This document shows positions 24,850 to 33,061 of a DNA stretch of 64,000 bases, one piece after another; position 1 is the first letter of the stretch; each line of letters starts with the position of its first letter. The position numbers and the translations under genes were made by a program. The notes beneath the pieces were generated by a model. It saw nothing but the letters and a program-made list of their open reading frames with translations. It had not been told where the DNA came from and ran no database searches. Source of the stretch: CAZVVT01 sp964630595 (lineage in GTDB: Bacteria > Chlamydiota > Chlamydiia > Chlamydiales > VFKH01); contig CAZVVT010000003.1 of the NCBI GenBank assembly GCA_964630595.1, forward strand, positions 1-64,000. Direction: 5' to 3'.

Positions 24850-26288
24850 TAGCCTACCGAGTGTTCGAGTTTGAGAGTGAGTAACCGCTCTGCTTCTTTC
24901 GCAAATTCGAGAGGCAGTTCATTGAGCACTTTTTTGCAAAAGCCGTTGACGAGGAAGTTGATGGCGTTTTCTAGCGAAAGCCCGCGCGATTGGAGATAGA
25001 AGAGCTGCTCTTCACTGATCTTCGAAGTGGATGCTTCGTGTTCTAGTGTGGAGGAGTTGTTGCCGACATCGATAACGGGAAAGGTGTTGGCAGAACAGGC
25101 ACAGCCTACGAGCATTGAGTCGCACTGCGTGAAGTTGCGCGCGCCGGTTGCCTTCGGCGCGATCTTCACCAGACCGCGATAGCTGTTGTGCGAATTGTCG
25201 GCAGAGATGCCCTTGGAGATGATCGTGGAGGTCGTGTTTTTCCCTAAGTGAATCATCTTTGTGCCCGTGTCGGCCTGCATGAAACCGTTGGTCAGCGCCA
25301 CGGAGTAAAACTCGCCCACCGAATCATCCCCCTGCAGAATGCAGCTGGGGTACTTCCACGTAATGGCAGCGCCCGCTTCCACCTGTGTCCAGCAGATCTT
25401 GGAGCGTCTTCCCTGGCAGCGTCCCCGCTTGGTCACGAAGTTGTAGATGCCCCCCTTGCCTGTCTTGGGGTCACCTGCATACCAGTTCTGTACGGTGGAG
25501 TATTTGATCTCGGCATCATCGAGAGCGATCAGCTCCACCACCGCCGCATGAAGCTGGTTGTTGTCATACGCAGGAGCGGTGCACCCCTCGAGATAACTCA
25601 CATAGGAGCTCTCTTCGGCAATGATCAGCGTGCGTTCAAACTGGCCGCTCTCCTTGTCATTGATGCGGAAGTAGGTAGAGAGTTCAATCGGGCAGCGCAC
25701 CCCTTTCGGCACGTAGACGAAAGAGCCGTCGGTAAAGACGGCGGAGTTGAGGGCGGCAAAGAAGTTGTCGCCGGCGGGCACCACAGTGCCTAAATAGCGC
25801 TGCACCAGCTCAGGGTATCGGTGCATCGCCTCGGAAATGGAGCAGAGGACAACCCCCGCTTCTTCCAGCTTCTTGTGAAAAGTAGTCCCGAGCGAAACGG
25901 AGTCAAAGACGACATCGACGGCCACGTTGGTCAGCCGCTTTTGCTCGTCTAGAGGGATGCCTAGCTTCTCAAAGGTCCGTAGAATTTCCGGGTCGACCTC
26001 GTTCAAATTGCTGAGTTTGGGCTTGGATTTGGGGGCGGAATAGTAGGTAATGGACTGATAGTCGATCTTGGCGTAATCGACATTAGCCCACTCTGGCTCC
26101 TTCATTTCCAACCACTTATGGTAGGCCTTCAGTCGGAAATCGAGCATGAAGTCGGGCTCGCTCTTCTTCTCCCAGATTGCGCGTATCGTCTTCTCGCTTA
26201 AGCCCTTAGGGAGGCTATCGGTCTCCACATCCGTAGAAAAGCCGTACGCGTACTCGGTACTTGTAAAAGTTTCAGCGGAAGACGCCAT
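24849..26288 (-). CDS. sufB: Fe-S cluster assembly scaffold SufB
   Basis: A 479-residue scaffold subunit on which nascent clusters form. Typical SufB segments: PKGVRCPIELSTYFRIN, SYVSYLEGCTAPAYDNNQLH, STVQNWYAGD, a beta helix, and the C-terminal DVGNNSSTLEHEASTSKISE with EEQLFYLQSRGLS. ATG at 26288 is chosen (upstream frame to 26330 has no family match). First gene of the suf operon. This chlamydial-type operon has no sufE or sufU within the window. Confidence 0.96.
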   Translation of the reverse strand: MASSAETFTSTEYAYGFSTDVETDSLPKGLSEKTIRAIWEKKSEPDFMLDFRLKAYHKWLEMKEPEWANVDYAKIDYQSITYYSAPKSKPKLSNLNEVDPEILRTFEKLGIPLDEQKRLTNVAVDVVFDSVSLGTTFHKKLEEAGVVLCSISEAMHRYPELVQRYLGTVVPAGDNFFAALNSAVFTDGSFVYVPKGVRCPIELSTYFRINDKESGQFERTLIIAEESSYVSYLEGCTAPAYDNNQLHAAVVELIALDDAEIKYSTVQNWYAGDPKTGKGGIYNFVTKRGRCQGRRSKICWTQVEAGAAITWKYPSCILQGDDSVGEFYSVALTNGFMQADTGTKMIHLGKNTTSTIISKGISADNSHNSYRGLVKIAPKATGARNFTQCDSMLVGCACSANTFPVIDVGNNSSTLEHEASTSKISEEQLFYLQSRGLSLENAINFLVNGFCKKVLNELPLEFAKEAERLLTLKLEHSVG

Positions 26289-26336
26289 AAGGGTGGGGTA
26301 ATTATCCCTCGTGGGAGGGGTAAAAGGCAACCTCAG

Positions 26337-27332
26337 TTAGGGGTCGATACCATCTGCTGCAACCGCTGCCGCGAGGGCGGCGGAAAGAGGCCTTGCCCCA
26401 CCAGCAGAGCTGCTGCTTGGTGGTGTTGCTGGGCGGGGGGGCAAGGCAGCACGCACTTCGTCTGCAGGTACAGCGCTAGCAGCTGCCCCAGCTCCAGCAG
26501 CAGATCCCGCATCACCACCGGCTGCTTCAGGAGCTGGAGGATGAGCGATGGCATCCTGCACGCGTTTCAAAGCTTCTTGGTATTTGACTTGCACCGTGCG
26601 CTGAGCTTCATCCTCAACTTTTTCCGCTTTACGAATAAGATAGTCAGCAATCTCTGTAAGTTCTCCTAAAAGTATATTTGCGCGATTTCTTTGATCAACA
26701 TCCGGCAGTGTTACAATTTCAGCACGAAGGTGACGCGTAATCATCAAGGCCTCCTCATAATGTATATTATCCGCAGTGACAGCGCGATGATCATCGAGAG
26801 CTGATGCTCTTTGCCGTTGTTTTCTCGTTGTTTCGAGGCTATCCGCTATAGCGCTATCTATAGCAGCATTGCCAGAGCCCCCTGGGCGACGAGATGCGCC
26901 ACCACCTGCTGCATCGGGGCCTACAAGGCGTTCGTTAAGTTTGTGTGCGAAGGAGAGGCTTACTTCAGCGAATGGAGCAATAACGAGACCGAAGAAAAAT
27001 CCCAAGATGGCCGCGAGGAAGCCGTAATCTTCACCGATGGCGAGTGCGACGAAAACAGGAATTGCAATGAGTTGTACCGCATATACGAGAGGAGAGAGGA
27101 CGTGAAGGACTGTAGCAGAGAGACAAGCAAAGGTTCTTGCTTTGAGATTGGCGCGTTTACCCGCATCATTGGTGCATGCAGCGGCAATACTTAATCCAGC
27201 GGCAGCAAAGACACATCCGATGGCAGCCAAAGGAGATAGAGCAACGCGGAGAGGCTCAGTAGGAGAAAGAAATTTACTGTCAATTTTTGCCGAAAGTGGG
27301 TGGTGCAGCATTGCGTGTTGAACAGTATTCAT
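26337..27332 (-). CDS. Inc-like paralogous membrane protein A (long form)
   Basis: A 331-residue protein. An N-terminal module (about 1-130) has three or four hydrophobic segments: FLSPTEPLRVALSPLAAIG, FAAAGLSIAAAC, the family core LSPLVYAVQLIAIP (about 79-92) and an ILGFFFGLVIAPFAEVS helix. The C-terminal 200 residues are soluble: a helical region followed by an Ala/Pro-rich tail. The module is shared with the three genes upstream on the same strand (27377-29041), clear paralogs by eye. The hydrophobic module with a cytosol-facing tail fits a chlamydial inclusion-membrane protein, but that is inferred. The leader carries the 33-nt conserved block. Confidence 0.72.
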   Translation of the reverse strand: MNTVQHAMLHHPLSAKIDSKFLSPTEPLRVALSPLAAIGCVFAAAGLSIAAACTNDAGKRANLKARTFACLSATVLHVLSPLVYAVQLIAIPVFVALAIGEDYGFLAAILGFFFGLVIAPFAEVSLSFAHKLNERLVGPDAAGGGASRRPGGSGNAAIDSAIADSLETTRKQRQRASALDDHRAVTADNIHYEEALMITRHLRAEIVTLPDVDQRNRANILLGELTEIADYLIRKAEKVEDEAQRTVQVKYQEALKRVQDAIAHPPAPEAAGGDAGSAAGAGAAASAVPADEVRAALPPRPATPPSSSSAGGARPLSAALAAAVAADGIDP

Positions 27333-27358
27333 AGGATTTTCCTCGATGGTTAGCTGAA

Positions 27359-27391
27359 GAGCGTAAAGTTTAATAATTAAGATTCTGTAAA
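27359..27391 (-). promoter_or_regulatory. conserved leader block, copy A
   Basis: A 33-nt AT-rich block ending 26 nt before the ATG of paralog A. It matches copy B (28553-28585) at 30 of 33 positions, with the same 26-nt spacing although the bases between block and SD differ. It overlaps the stop codon of the next paralog upstream. It is probably a promoter or leader element duplicated with the genes; no clear -35/-10 pair can be assigned. Confidence 0.6.
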
Positions 27392-27850
27392 TTCAAGCGA
27401 GGTAGTGATTTTTGGCTCTAGGGCGGAGAAGGCGACTTCGGCGAAAGGGGCGGCAAAAGACAAAGCGAGGAAGCGGCCTGCGAGGGCGGGGCGTAGGGAG
27501 AGGAGGCAGCCGGTGCTGATGAGGAGGAAGAGGGGGATGACAAGGAGCTGCACGGTGTAAATAAGGGGAGAGAGGAGATGGACGAGACTGACTTTGGCGC
27601 AGATGAGAGCGTTGAGCTGGAAGGCTTTGCGAGCAGAGGGCGTTTTTGCGCAGCAGGCGGTAATGCCAAGGCCTGCGGCCGCTAAAACGCAGCCGAGAGC
27701 TGCGAGGGCAAAAAGGGCAATGCGAAGCGGCTCTAGGGGCGAAAAGTACTTCCGCTCACCCCTTGCCCCTCTTTTATAAGAGAGGCAATTGAAGTGCAGT
27801 AAGGAGTAGCGAACAACGGGAAGTACATTTGTTATATGAAGCGGGGCCAA
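27377..27850 (-). CDS. Inc-like paralogous membrane protein B (short form)
   Basis: A 157-residue member of the tandem family. The N-terminal 40 residues differ from the paralogs; from YFSPLEPLRIALFALAALG on it is the shared module, with AAAGLGITACCAK, core LSPLIYTVQLLVIP and a last hydrophobic stretch ending in APFAEVAFSALEP. It stops soon after the membrane module, so it lacks the soluble tail of paralogs A and C. The start is uncertain: the conserved module begins about residue 36, and a nearer non-ATG start is possible. Expression separate from its neighbours is plausible because each gene has its own leader. Confidence 0.65.
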   Translation of the reverse strand: MAPLHITNVLPVVRYSLLHFNCLSYKRGARGERKYFSPLEPLRIALFALAALGCVLAAAGLGITACCAKTPSARKAFQLNALICAKVSLVHLLSPLIYTVQLLVIPLFLLISTGCLLSLRPALAGRFLALSFAAPFAEVAFSALEPKITTSLEFTES

Positions 27851-27866
27851 AGAGGCAATCTTTGGC

Positions 27867-28526
27867 TTAAGCTCTTACGGGTGAAACAGAAGCTTCACTA
27901 CGTACCGCACTCATTACAAGTCGATAAGCTTGACGGCATTCGTCTTGAATGCGGGGGGTGTCATCAGCTGATGCTGTGTGAAGTTGGGCAACGAGTTCCT
28001 CAAATTTTTTCAGTAATGTCTCAGCAGTGGCTCTCTGGTCAGCATTCGATAGCGCGGCAATTTGCAGTTTTGATCTCTCTATGACCTGAAGGCCGGACAG
28101 ATATATTCTTTCTTTGTTAGGGACCAAAAAGACGTCAAGCGTCTTTGCACCCATTAGGCTCATTTCAGAGAAGAGAGCGATAATAGGACCGAAGACGAGT
28201 CCCGCCAGAGCTTCGAGAATACCTTTAGCCCCGATTGCCATCAGAATAGGGAGCGCAACAATTTGTACCGCATATACGAGAGGAGAGAGCAAGTGAAAGA
28301 CTGCAGCAGAAAGACAAGAGAAGGCTCTTGCTTTGAGATCGGCGTGTTTAGCAGCGTTGTTTGTGCTTGCGGCGGCAATACCTAATCCAGCGGCAGCGAA
28401 GGCGCATGCGATGGCAGCCAATGGAGAGAGGGCAACGCGGAGAGGCTCAGTAGGGGAAATAAAAAAGGTTCCTTTAAGCTCTATCGAGAAGTTGTGGTGC
28501 AACATGGCGTGTTGGATAGTGGACAT
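27867..28526 (-). CDS. Inc-like paralogous membrane protein C
   Basis: A 219-residue protein. Its start (QHAMLHH) and module (ISPTEPLRVALSPLAAIA, FAAAGLGIAAAS, core LSPLVYAVQIVALP, FGPIIALFSEMSLMGA) are nearly those of paralog A, making these two the closest pair. A helical tail of about 80 residues follows (NKERIYLSGLQVIERSKLQI onward). It shares with paralog A the conserved leader block at the same distance. No enzyme motif. Likely a secreted or envelope membrane protein. Confidence 0.72.
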   Translation of the reverse strand: MSTIQHAMLHHNFSIELKGTFFISPTEPLRVALSPLAAIACAFAAAGLGIAAASTNNAAKHADLKARAFSCLSAAVFHLLSPLVYAVQIVALPILMAIGAKGILEALAGLVFGPIIALFSEMSLMGAKTLDVFLVPNKERIYLSGLQVIERSKLQIAALSNADQRATAETLLKKFEELVAQLHTASADDTPRIQDECRQAYRLVMSAVRSEASVSPVRA

Positions 28527-28552
28527 GGAGTTCTCCTAAAATGGTTGGCGGG

Positions 28553-28585
28553 GAGCGTAAAGTTTACTAATTAAGATTTAGTAAA
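28553..28585 (-). promoter_or_regulatory. conserved leader block, copy B
   Basis: The partner of the block at 27359-27391: 30 of 33 bases identical and 26 nt before the ATG of paralog C. A weaker version (AGCGTA..GTTT core) lies upstream of the membrane-protein gene starting at 53762. Confidence 0.6.
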
Positions 28586-28588
28586 GAC

Positions 28589-29041
28589 TTAGGTGGGGTC
28601 ACGGACGTCGTACTTGATGAGGTGCTTGACGAGGAAGATGGCAGTGGCGAAGAGAAGCGAGTAGGCCAGGCCTGTGAGGAATTCGGAGAGACCTTCGGAA
28701 TACTTGCGGTTCCAGATGCTGGTGATGGCAAATCCCGTGCCGATCAGGGGCATAGCGACGATTTGAACGGCGTAGGCGAGAGTGGAGAGGAGGTTGATGC
28801 CGGCGGCAATGGCGCAGAAGCGGGCTTTGTCGAGGGCGAGGACTTTGGGGCAATCGTCTTCGTAGGCGAGAGCCTGGCAGGCGAAGACGACGGAGGCGAT
28901 GAGGAGGGCAGCGGTGGCAACAGGCGCTAGGGCAACACCGATGGGCTGAGTAGTGCCGCGCAGCAAGTTTTTGTGAGCAAAGTGCTGTACGTGGAAAGCG
29001 TAGGGAGAGAGCGCTTCGGTGCTTTTGTAGAAATGGGCCAT
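28589..29041 (-). CDS. Inc-like paralogous membrane protein D (divergent)
   Basis: A 150-residue divergent member: TTQPIGVALAPVATAALLIAS, then the core LSTLAYAVQIVAMP, then FLTGLAYSLLFATAIFLVKHLI near the C-terminus. Like paralog B it ends directly after the membrane module. SD AGGAGAG precedes the ATG. First gene of the tandem array in transcription order, immediately downstream of mreC on the same strand. Confidence 0.68.
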   Translation of the reverse strand: MAHFYKSTEALSPYAFHVQHFAHKNLLRGTTQPIGVALAPVATAALLIASVVFACQALAYEDDCPKVLALDKARFCAIAAGINLLSTLAYAVQIVAMPLIGTGFAITSIWNRKYSEGLSEFLTGLAYSLLFATAIFLVKHLIKYDVRDPT

Positions 29042-29078
29042 AGGAGAGCAACGATGCTAACCCGTGGTTAATTGATTA

Positions 29079-29882
29079 TTAAGAGGGGGGAAGGAGGTAG
29101 AGGGTGCGCATGTCGCGCGAGGGGCTGACGAGGGGTTCGGCGGAGATTGTATAAGTGCAGTCGCCTTCGCGCAGGGGGTCGATGTGGGTGACGCGGGCGA
29201 CGGGGATGCCTTCGGGGAAGAGGCCATCGAAGCCGGTGGTCACCAGTAGGTCGCCGGTGCGGATGATGTCCGATTTCAGGTCGCGCGAGGGGCCAGCGGT
29301 GTCATCGTAGGCGTAGGCGAACCCGACGCCTTTGAGTGTGCCTTGACCGGCACCCTGTAGTTCGCCTTTAGCGAGCAGCTGGGCGCCGCGGGCCACGCGG
29401 ACGGAGGGGTGGAGGCCGGAGTGGGTGATGAGGCGGACGTGGGATTGGGTGGCGGTGACTTCGTCGACGATCCCGACGAGTTGGCCATTGAAGAGAGCGG
29501 GGCTGTTTTTTTGGATGCCATTCTTTTCACCCACATCGACCCATAGGCCCTCATCCCAGGTGGTGAGTGAGCGGAAGAGGACGATGGCGTGGACGCCGGA
29601 GAGGCCGGCGGCAAGACGGCCGCGCAGGTCGGCTTGCATCTCCTCGCTTTGCTGCACCATCTGCTCGAGCTGGAGCAGCTTTCCTTTAAGGATGGCGTTT
29701 TGCGCAGAAAGGCGCTGGACGAGGTCGTCGGGGGGGCGTTCGTTGCTGCGCGAGAGTTCGCCTAATTGGCTGATGGCGGTCAGGCGAAAGGCGTGCGTAA
29801 TCTTGTTGGGCACGATGCAGAGAACTGCCATGAGTGCCCCCAAGAAGATGAGAGTGGGTTTAGACGGTAACCGTATCGCCAT
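29079..29882 (-). CDS. mreC: cell-shape protein MreC
   Basis: A 267-residue bitopic protein: short N-terminus, one membrane helix (about 11-29, LIFLGALMAVLCIVPNKI), a coiled coil (about 60-90, LSAQNAILKGKLLQLEQMVQQ) and the MreC beta-barrel domain with GLWVDVGEKNGIQKNSPAL, GQLVGIVDEV and the signature GDLLVTTGFDGLFPEGIPVARV. MreC links MreB to peptidoglycan synthases; in Chlamydiae MreB directs septal peptidoglycan. The ATG lies within the last secA codons (23-base overlap), an unusual coupling to the secretion ATPase. Confidence 0.92.
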   Translation of the reverse strand: MAIRLPSKPTLIFLGALMAVLCIVPNKITHAFRLTAISQLGELSRSNERPPDDLVQRLSAQNAILKGKLLQLEQMVQQSEEMQADLRGRLAAGLSGVHAIVLFRSLTTWDEGLWVDVGEKNGIQKNSPALFNGQLVGIVDEVTATQSHVRLITHSGLHPSVRVARGAQLLAKGELQGAGQGTLKGVGFAYAYDDTAGPSRDLKSDIIRTGDLLVTTGFDGLFPEGIPVARVTHIDPLREGDCTYTISAEPLVSPSRDMRTLYLLPPS

Positions 29883-32700
29883 TGGTTTCAGGAGCTAAAG
29901 ATCGATCCGTCTCTAGCTTAAGGCGCTGCTGCATTTTCTCGAAGAGAGAAGGGTCAACAGGGACAATGTCAAAGCGGAATAGGTCGCGGGCGATCTCTTC
30001 ACGCACCTCTTGCGTGAGGCGCTCAAAGAGCGTGAAGGCCTGAATTTTGAACTCGGTGAGGGGGTCTTTTTGCGCCACGGAGCTGAGCGAGACCTCGGTA
30101 CGCAAGTGGTCCATATCGAGCAGGTGTTCTTGCCAGCGCTGGTCCACTTTGCGCAGCATCATGGAGCGAATCGCATTGCGGAAGGAGCCGTGGGAAGACT
30201 CGGGGATACGTGCCAGAAGGGACTTCACCTTTTCCGCCCACGCCGCTTTGATTTGCTCAGCGATGCGGCGCGCGATGTCGGCGCGTTCAAGAAGGTCATC
30301 TTCAAAGAGCGCTTCGTCGAAGAGGATGGGGAAGTGCTCTAAGAGCCATTCGCGCAAAGAGGCGCTATCCCAATACTCATCGTGGTTCTTCAAGTAGGCT
30401 TCCGTGATGTTGTGGGCGACATCTTCGATGATTTCGTTGATGAGTGTAGTGAAGTCATCAGCGTGCAAAATCTGGTTGCGCAGAGCGTAGATCGCCCAGC
30501 GCTGCTTGTTCATCACATCATCGTATTCCAACGTATGCTTGCGGATGGTGTAGTTGCGCTGCTCGATGCGCTTTTGCGCCGTTTCGATAGAGGCGTTGAG
30601 AATGCCGGCGGAAATCGGTTCGCCTTCGGGTGGGCGGAAGCGTTTGAGCATCGATGTGAGGCCGGGGCTGGAGAAGAGGCGCATGAGGGGATCTTCAAAG
30701 CAGATGTAGAACTTGGAAGAGCCTGGATCGCCTTGGCGAGCGCAGCGGCCGCGCAGCTGGCGGTCGATGCGGCGCGATTGGTGGCGCGTGGTGCCGATGA
30801 CGTGCAGGCCGCCGGTGGCAGCAACCCCTTCGCCCAGCTTAATGTCCGTTCCGCGGCCAGCCATGTTAGTAGCAATCGTGATTGCTCCATGTTTGCCCGC
30901 GTCAGCGATGATCGCCGCTTCGCTGCCGTGATGTTTTGCGTTCAGCACGGTATGAGGCAAGCCCGCTTGGCGGAAGATGCGCGATAGCTTTTCCGACACC
31001 TCTACAGACTCCGTGCCGAGGAGAATCGGGCGGCCAGCGGCATGGATGGTGTTGACCTCTTTCAGGATCGCTGAGTACTTCTCGCGCTCTGTCATGTAGA
31101 CTTCGTCGTTGGCGTCGTCGCGCTTGCAAGGCAGGTGGGTGGGGATTTGCAACACGTCGAGTTTGTAGATTTCCTTGAGTTCGTGTGCTTCTGTGATGGC
31201 CGTACCGGTCATGCCGGCGAGCTTTTCGTAGAGGCGGAAGTAGTTCTGCAAGGTAACGGTGGCCCATGTTTGGGTTTCGCCTTGGATCTCTACGCCCTCT
31301 TTTGCTTCGATGGCTTGGTGGAGGCCGTCGGAGAAGCGGCGCCCTGGCTGTGGTCTGCCGGTGTTCTCGTCGATGATGACGATTTTGCCCTCTTGCACGA
31401 TGTAGTCAACGTCCTTCTCCATCATCAGGTGGCCGCGCAGCAGCTGGCGCAAGTTGTGCCAACGCTCTTTGCGCTTGCCGTCCTCTTTAGAGAGAGCCAC
31501 TTTGCGCTGCATCTTTTCTTCTTTCGTCGTCGCTTCCTGCTCAATCTGGGCGTATTCGTGACCGAGATCGAGCATGATGAAGTCATCGGCGTTGCCCTTG
31601 GGCGTGCTCGCCCAAGCGTTGATCCCTTTGTCGGTTAACTCAAACTCGTTGCCGCGCTCATCGATGATGACGTAGACCTGTGCGAGCAGGTCGGTCTTCT
31701 CTTCTTTGTTGGTATCGTTGGAGAAGTAGGTGTCGAGCTGGTCGATCTCGTCGCGCAGTTCGGGGTCTTCTTTTAGGCGCATGAGCACTTTGTTGTGCGG
31801 CAGGCCTTTGCTGACGAGCCACAGTTTCTTTAGGCCCTCTTTGCGCGCCTCTTTCGTGCCCACATCGAGCAGTCGTTTGCCCTCTGTAGCGAGCTTGTTG
31901 CAAAGGTCGCGCTGCAGGCGCACCAGTGCCGCTGCGCCCTCTTGCAACTCATCGTACATCTGGCGATTTTCGTTGGTGGGGCCGGAAATGATGAGGGGCG
32001 TGCGTGCTTCGTCAATGAGGATGGAGTCCACCTCGTCGACGATAGCGAAGAAGTGGCCGCGCTGCACCTGCTGCTCTTTTGACATGGCGATGCTGTTGTC
32101 GCGCAGGTAGTCGAAGCCAAACTCGGAGGCCGTTCCGTAGACGATGTCGCAGGCCATCACCTCTTTGCGCTGGTGGGGCGGTATTGCATTGGTCAGCGCG
32201 CCCACGCTGAGGCCCATGTAGCGGAAGATGGTTCCCATCCAGATGGCGTCGCGTTCCGCGAGATAGTCGTTGACGGTCACAAGGTGCACGGGCTTGCCTG
32301 TCAGGGCGTTCAAATAGAGCGGCATTGTGGCCGTGAGGGTCTTGCCCTCGCCGGTCATCATCTCGGCAATGCAGCCGTGGTGCATGGCGATAGCGCCGAC
32401 GATCTGCACATCATAGGGGACCATGTCCCAGCGCTGGTTGTAGCCAAAGATGTGCGCCTCGGTTCCACAGAGGCGGCGGCAGCAGTTCTTTACAGCAGCG
32501 TAGGCTTCGGGAAGGAGCTGGTCGAGGGATTCGCCTTGGCCCAGGCGGATGCGGAACTCGAGGGTTTTGGCCTTGAGCTCGTCGTCGGAAAGGGCTTGGA
32601 ACTTTTCCTCCCAAGCAACGACTTGAGAGACAATGCGGGTATACTTCGCCACCTTTCGTTGTTGAGCTGTGCCAAAAATACGTCCTAATAGTCCAAACAT
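29860..32700 (-). CDS. secA: preprotein translocase ATPase SecA
   Basis: A 946-residue motor of the Sec translocon. Walker A MMTGEGKTLTATMP, TVNDYLAERD, DEAD motif in DEVDSILIDEARTPLIISGP, AGMTGTA, TNMAGRGTDI and RGRCARQGDPGSSKFYICFEDPLMRLF are present. Compared with E. coli SecA it has an insertion of roughly 100 residues after the DEAD region (RLLDVGTKEARKEGLKK to EEKMQRK), as in Chlamydiae and Bacteroidetes, and lacks the C-terminal zinc-binding Cys motif. ATG at 32700 with SD GGGAG is chosen over the frame start at 32751. Confidence 0.97.
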   Translation of the reverse strand: MFGLLGRIFGTAQQRKVAKYTRIVSQVVAWEEKFQALSDDELKAKTLEFRIRLGQGESLDQLLPEAYAAVKNCCRRLCGTEAHIFGYNQRWDMVPYDVQIVGAIAMHHGCIAEMMTGEGKTLTATMPLYLNALTGKPVHLVTVNDYLAERDAIWMGTIFRYMGLSVGALTNAIPPHQRKEVMACDIVYGTASEFGFDYLRDNSIAMSKEQQVQRGHFFAIVDEVDSILIDEARTPLIISGPTNENRQMYDELQEGAAALVRLQRDLCNKLATEGKRLLDVGTKEARKEGLKKLWLVSKGLPHNKVLMRLKEDPELRDEIDQLDTYFSNDTNKEEKTDLLAQVYVIIDERGNEFELTDKGINAWASTPKGNADDFIMLDLGHEYAQIEQEATTKEEKMQRKVALSKEDGKRKERWHNLRQLLRGHLMMEKDVDYIVQEGKIVIIDENTGRPQPGRRFSDGLHQAIEAKEGVEIQGETQTWATVTLQNYFRLYEKLAGMTGTAITEAHELKEIYKLDVLQIPTHLPCKRDDANDEVYMTEREKYSAILKEVNTIHAAGRPILLGTESVEVSEKLSRIFRQAGLPHTVLNAKHHGSEAAIIADAGKHGAITIATNMAGRGTDIKLGEGVAATGGLHVIGTTRHQSRRIDRQLRGRCARQGDPGSSKFYICFEDPLMRLFSSPGLTSMLKRFRPPEGEPISAGILNASIETAQKRIEQRNYTIRKHTLEYDDVMNKQRWAIYALRNQILHADDFTTLINEIIEDVAHNITEAYLKNHDEYWDSASLREWLLEHFPILFDEALFEDDLLERADIARRIAEQIKAAWAEKVKSLLARIPESSHGSFRNAIRSMMLRKVDQRWQEHLLDMDHLRTEVSLSSVAQKDPLTEFKIQAFTLFERLTQEVREEIARDLFRFDIVPVDPSLFEKMQQRLKLETDRSLAPETNGDTVTV

Positions 32701-32722
32701 GTAAAAACTCCCAGCCGGGCTA

Positions 32723-33013
32723 TTATAAGGGGAGTGCCCTACGGTGAGCAATGTTAAAGCGGGCCATCGCCGCCACCACGCCGACCAGCGTAGCTCCGCT
32801 CACCCCAAGCGCCGTAGCAATATAGGCTTCTCGGCCTGGCCAGTCATCGTGATGAGCGGCAAAGGCAAGGGCTGCGCAGGTAGCGTTGACGGCGACCACT
32901 GTCCACCGCACGACCCGTCCGCACCACTGCGACGAAGCGGCAGCGGGAGAGAGTGTTTCAGTCGAAGCATCGGATGATAAAGGGGATGGTACTTTCATAA
33001 GATCGGCGAGCAT
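32723..33013 (-). CDS. small two-TM hypothetical protein
   Basis: A 96-residue protein: polar Ser/Ala-rich N-terminus, two adjoining hydrophobic helices (about 32-52 and 65-85: RWTVVAVNATCAALAFAA, then IATALGVSGATLVGVVAAMA) and a short basic tail. The bilobed pattern is Inc-like. The frame is open to 33529, but that part is antisense to the pentapeptide gene and unlikely to be coded. The start is ATG 33013 or 32998; neither has a good SD. Ends 22 bases before secA on the same strand. Confidence 0.5.
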   Translation of the reverse strand: MLADLMKVPSPLSSDASTETLSPAAASSQWCGRVVRWTVVAVNATCAALAFAAHHDDWPGREAYIATALGVSGATLVGVVAAMARFNIAHRRALPL

Positions 33014-33027
33014 TGTGCGGCGACTTG

Positions 33028-33045
33028 CGTTATTAAGCAATAACG
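33028..33045. promoter_or_regulatory. perfect palindrome between divergent genes
   Basis: CGTTATT and AATAACG arms (7 bp) around AAGC, 14 bases before one start (33013, minus) and 16 bases before the other (33062, plus). The position suggests a shared operator, but the spacing is too tight to hold both promoters, so an RNA hairpin is as likely. Confidence 0.4.
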
Positions 33046-33061
33046 GGAGATCATCGAACCT

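Noticed and set aside
24070..24852. Plus-strand 260-codon frame
   Set aside because: Antisense to sufC, whose ABC motifs are all intact.
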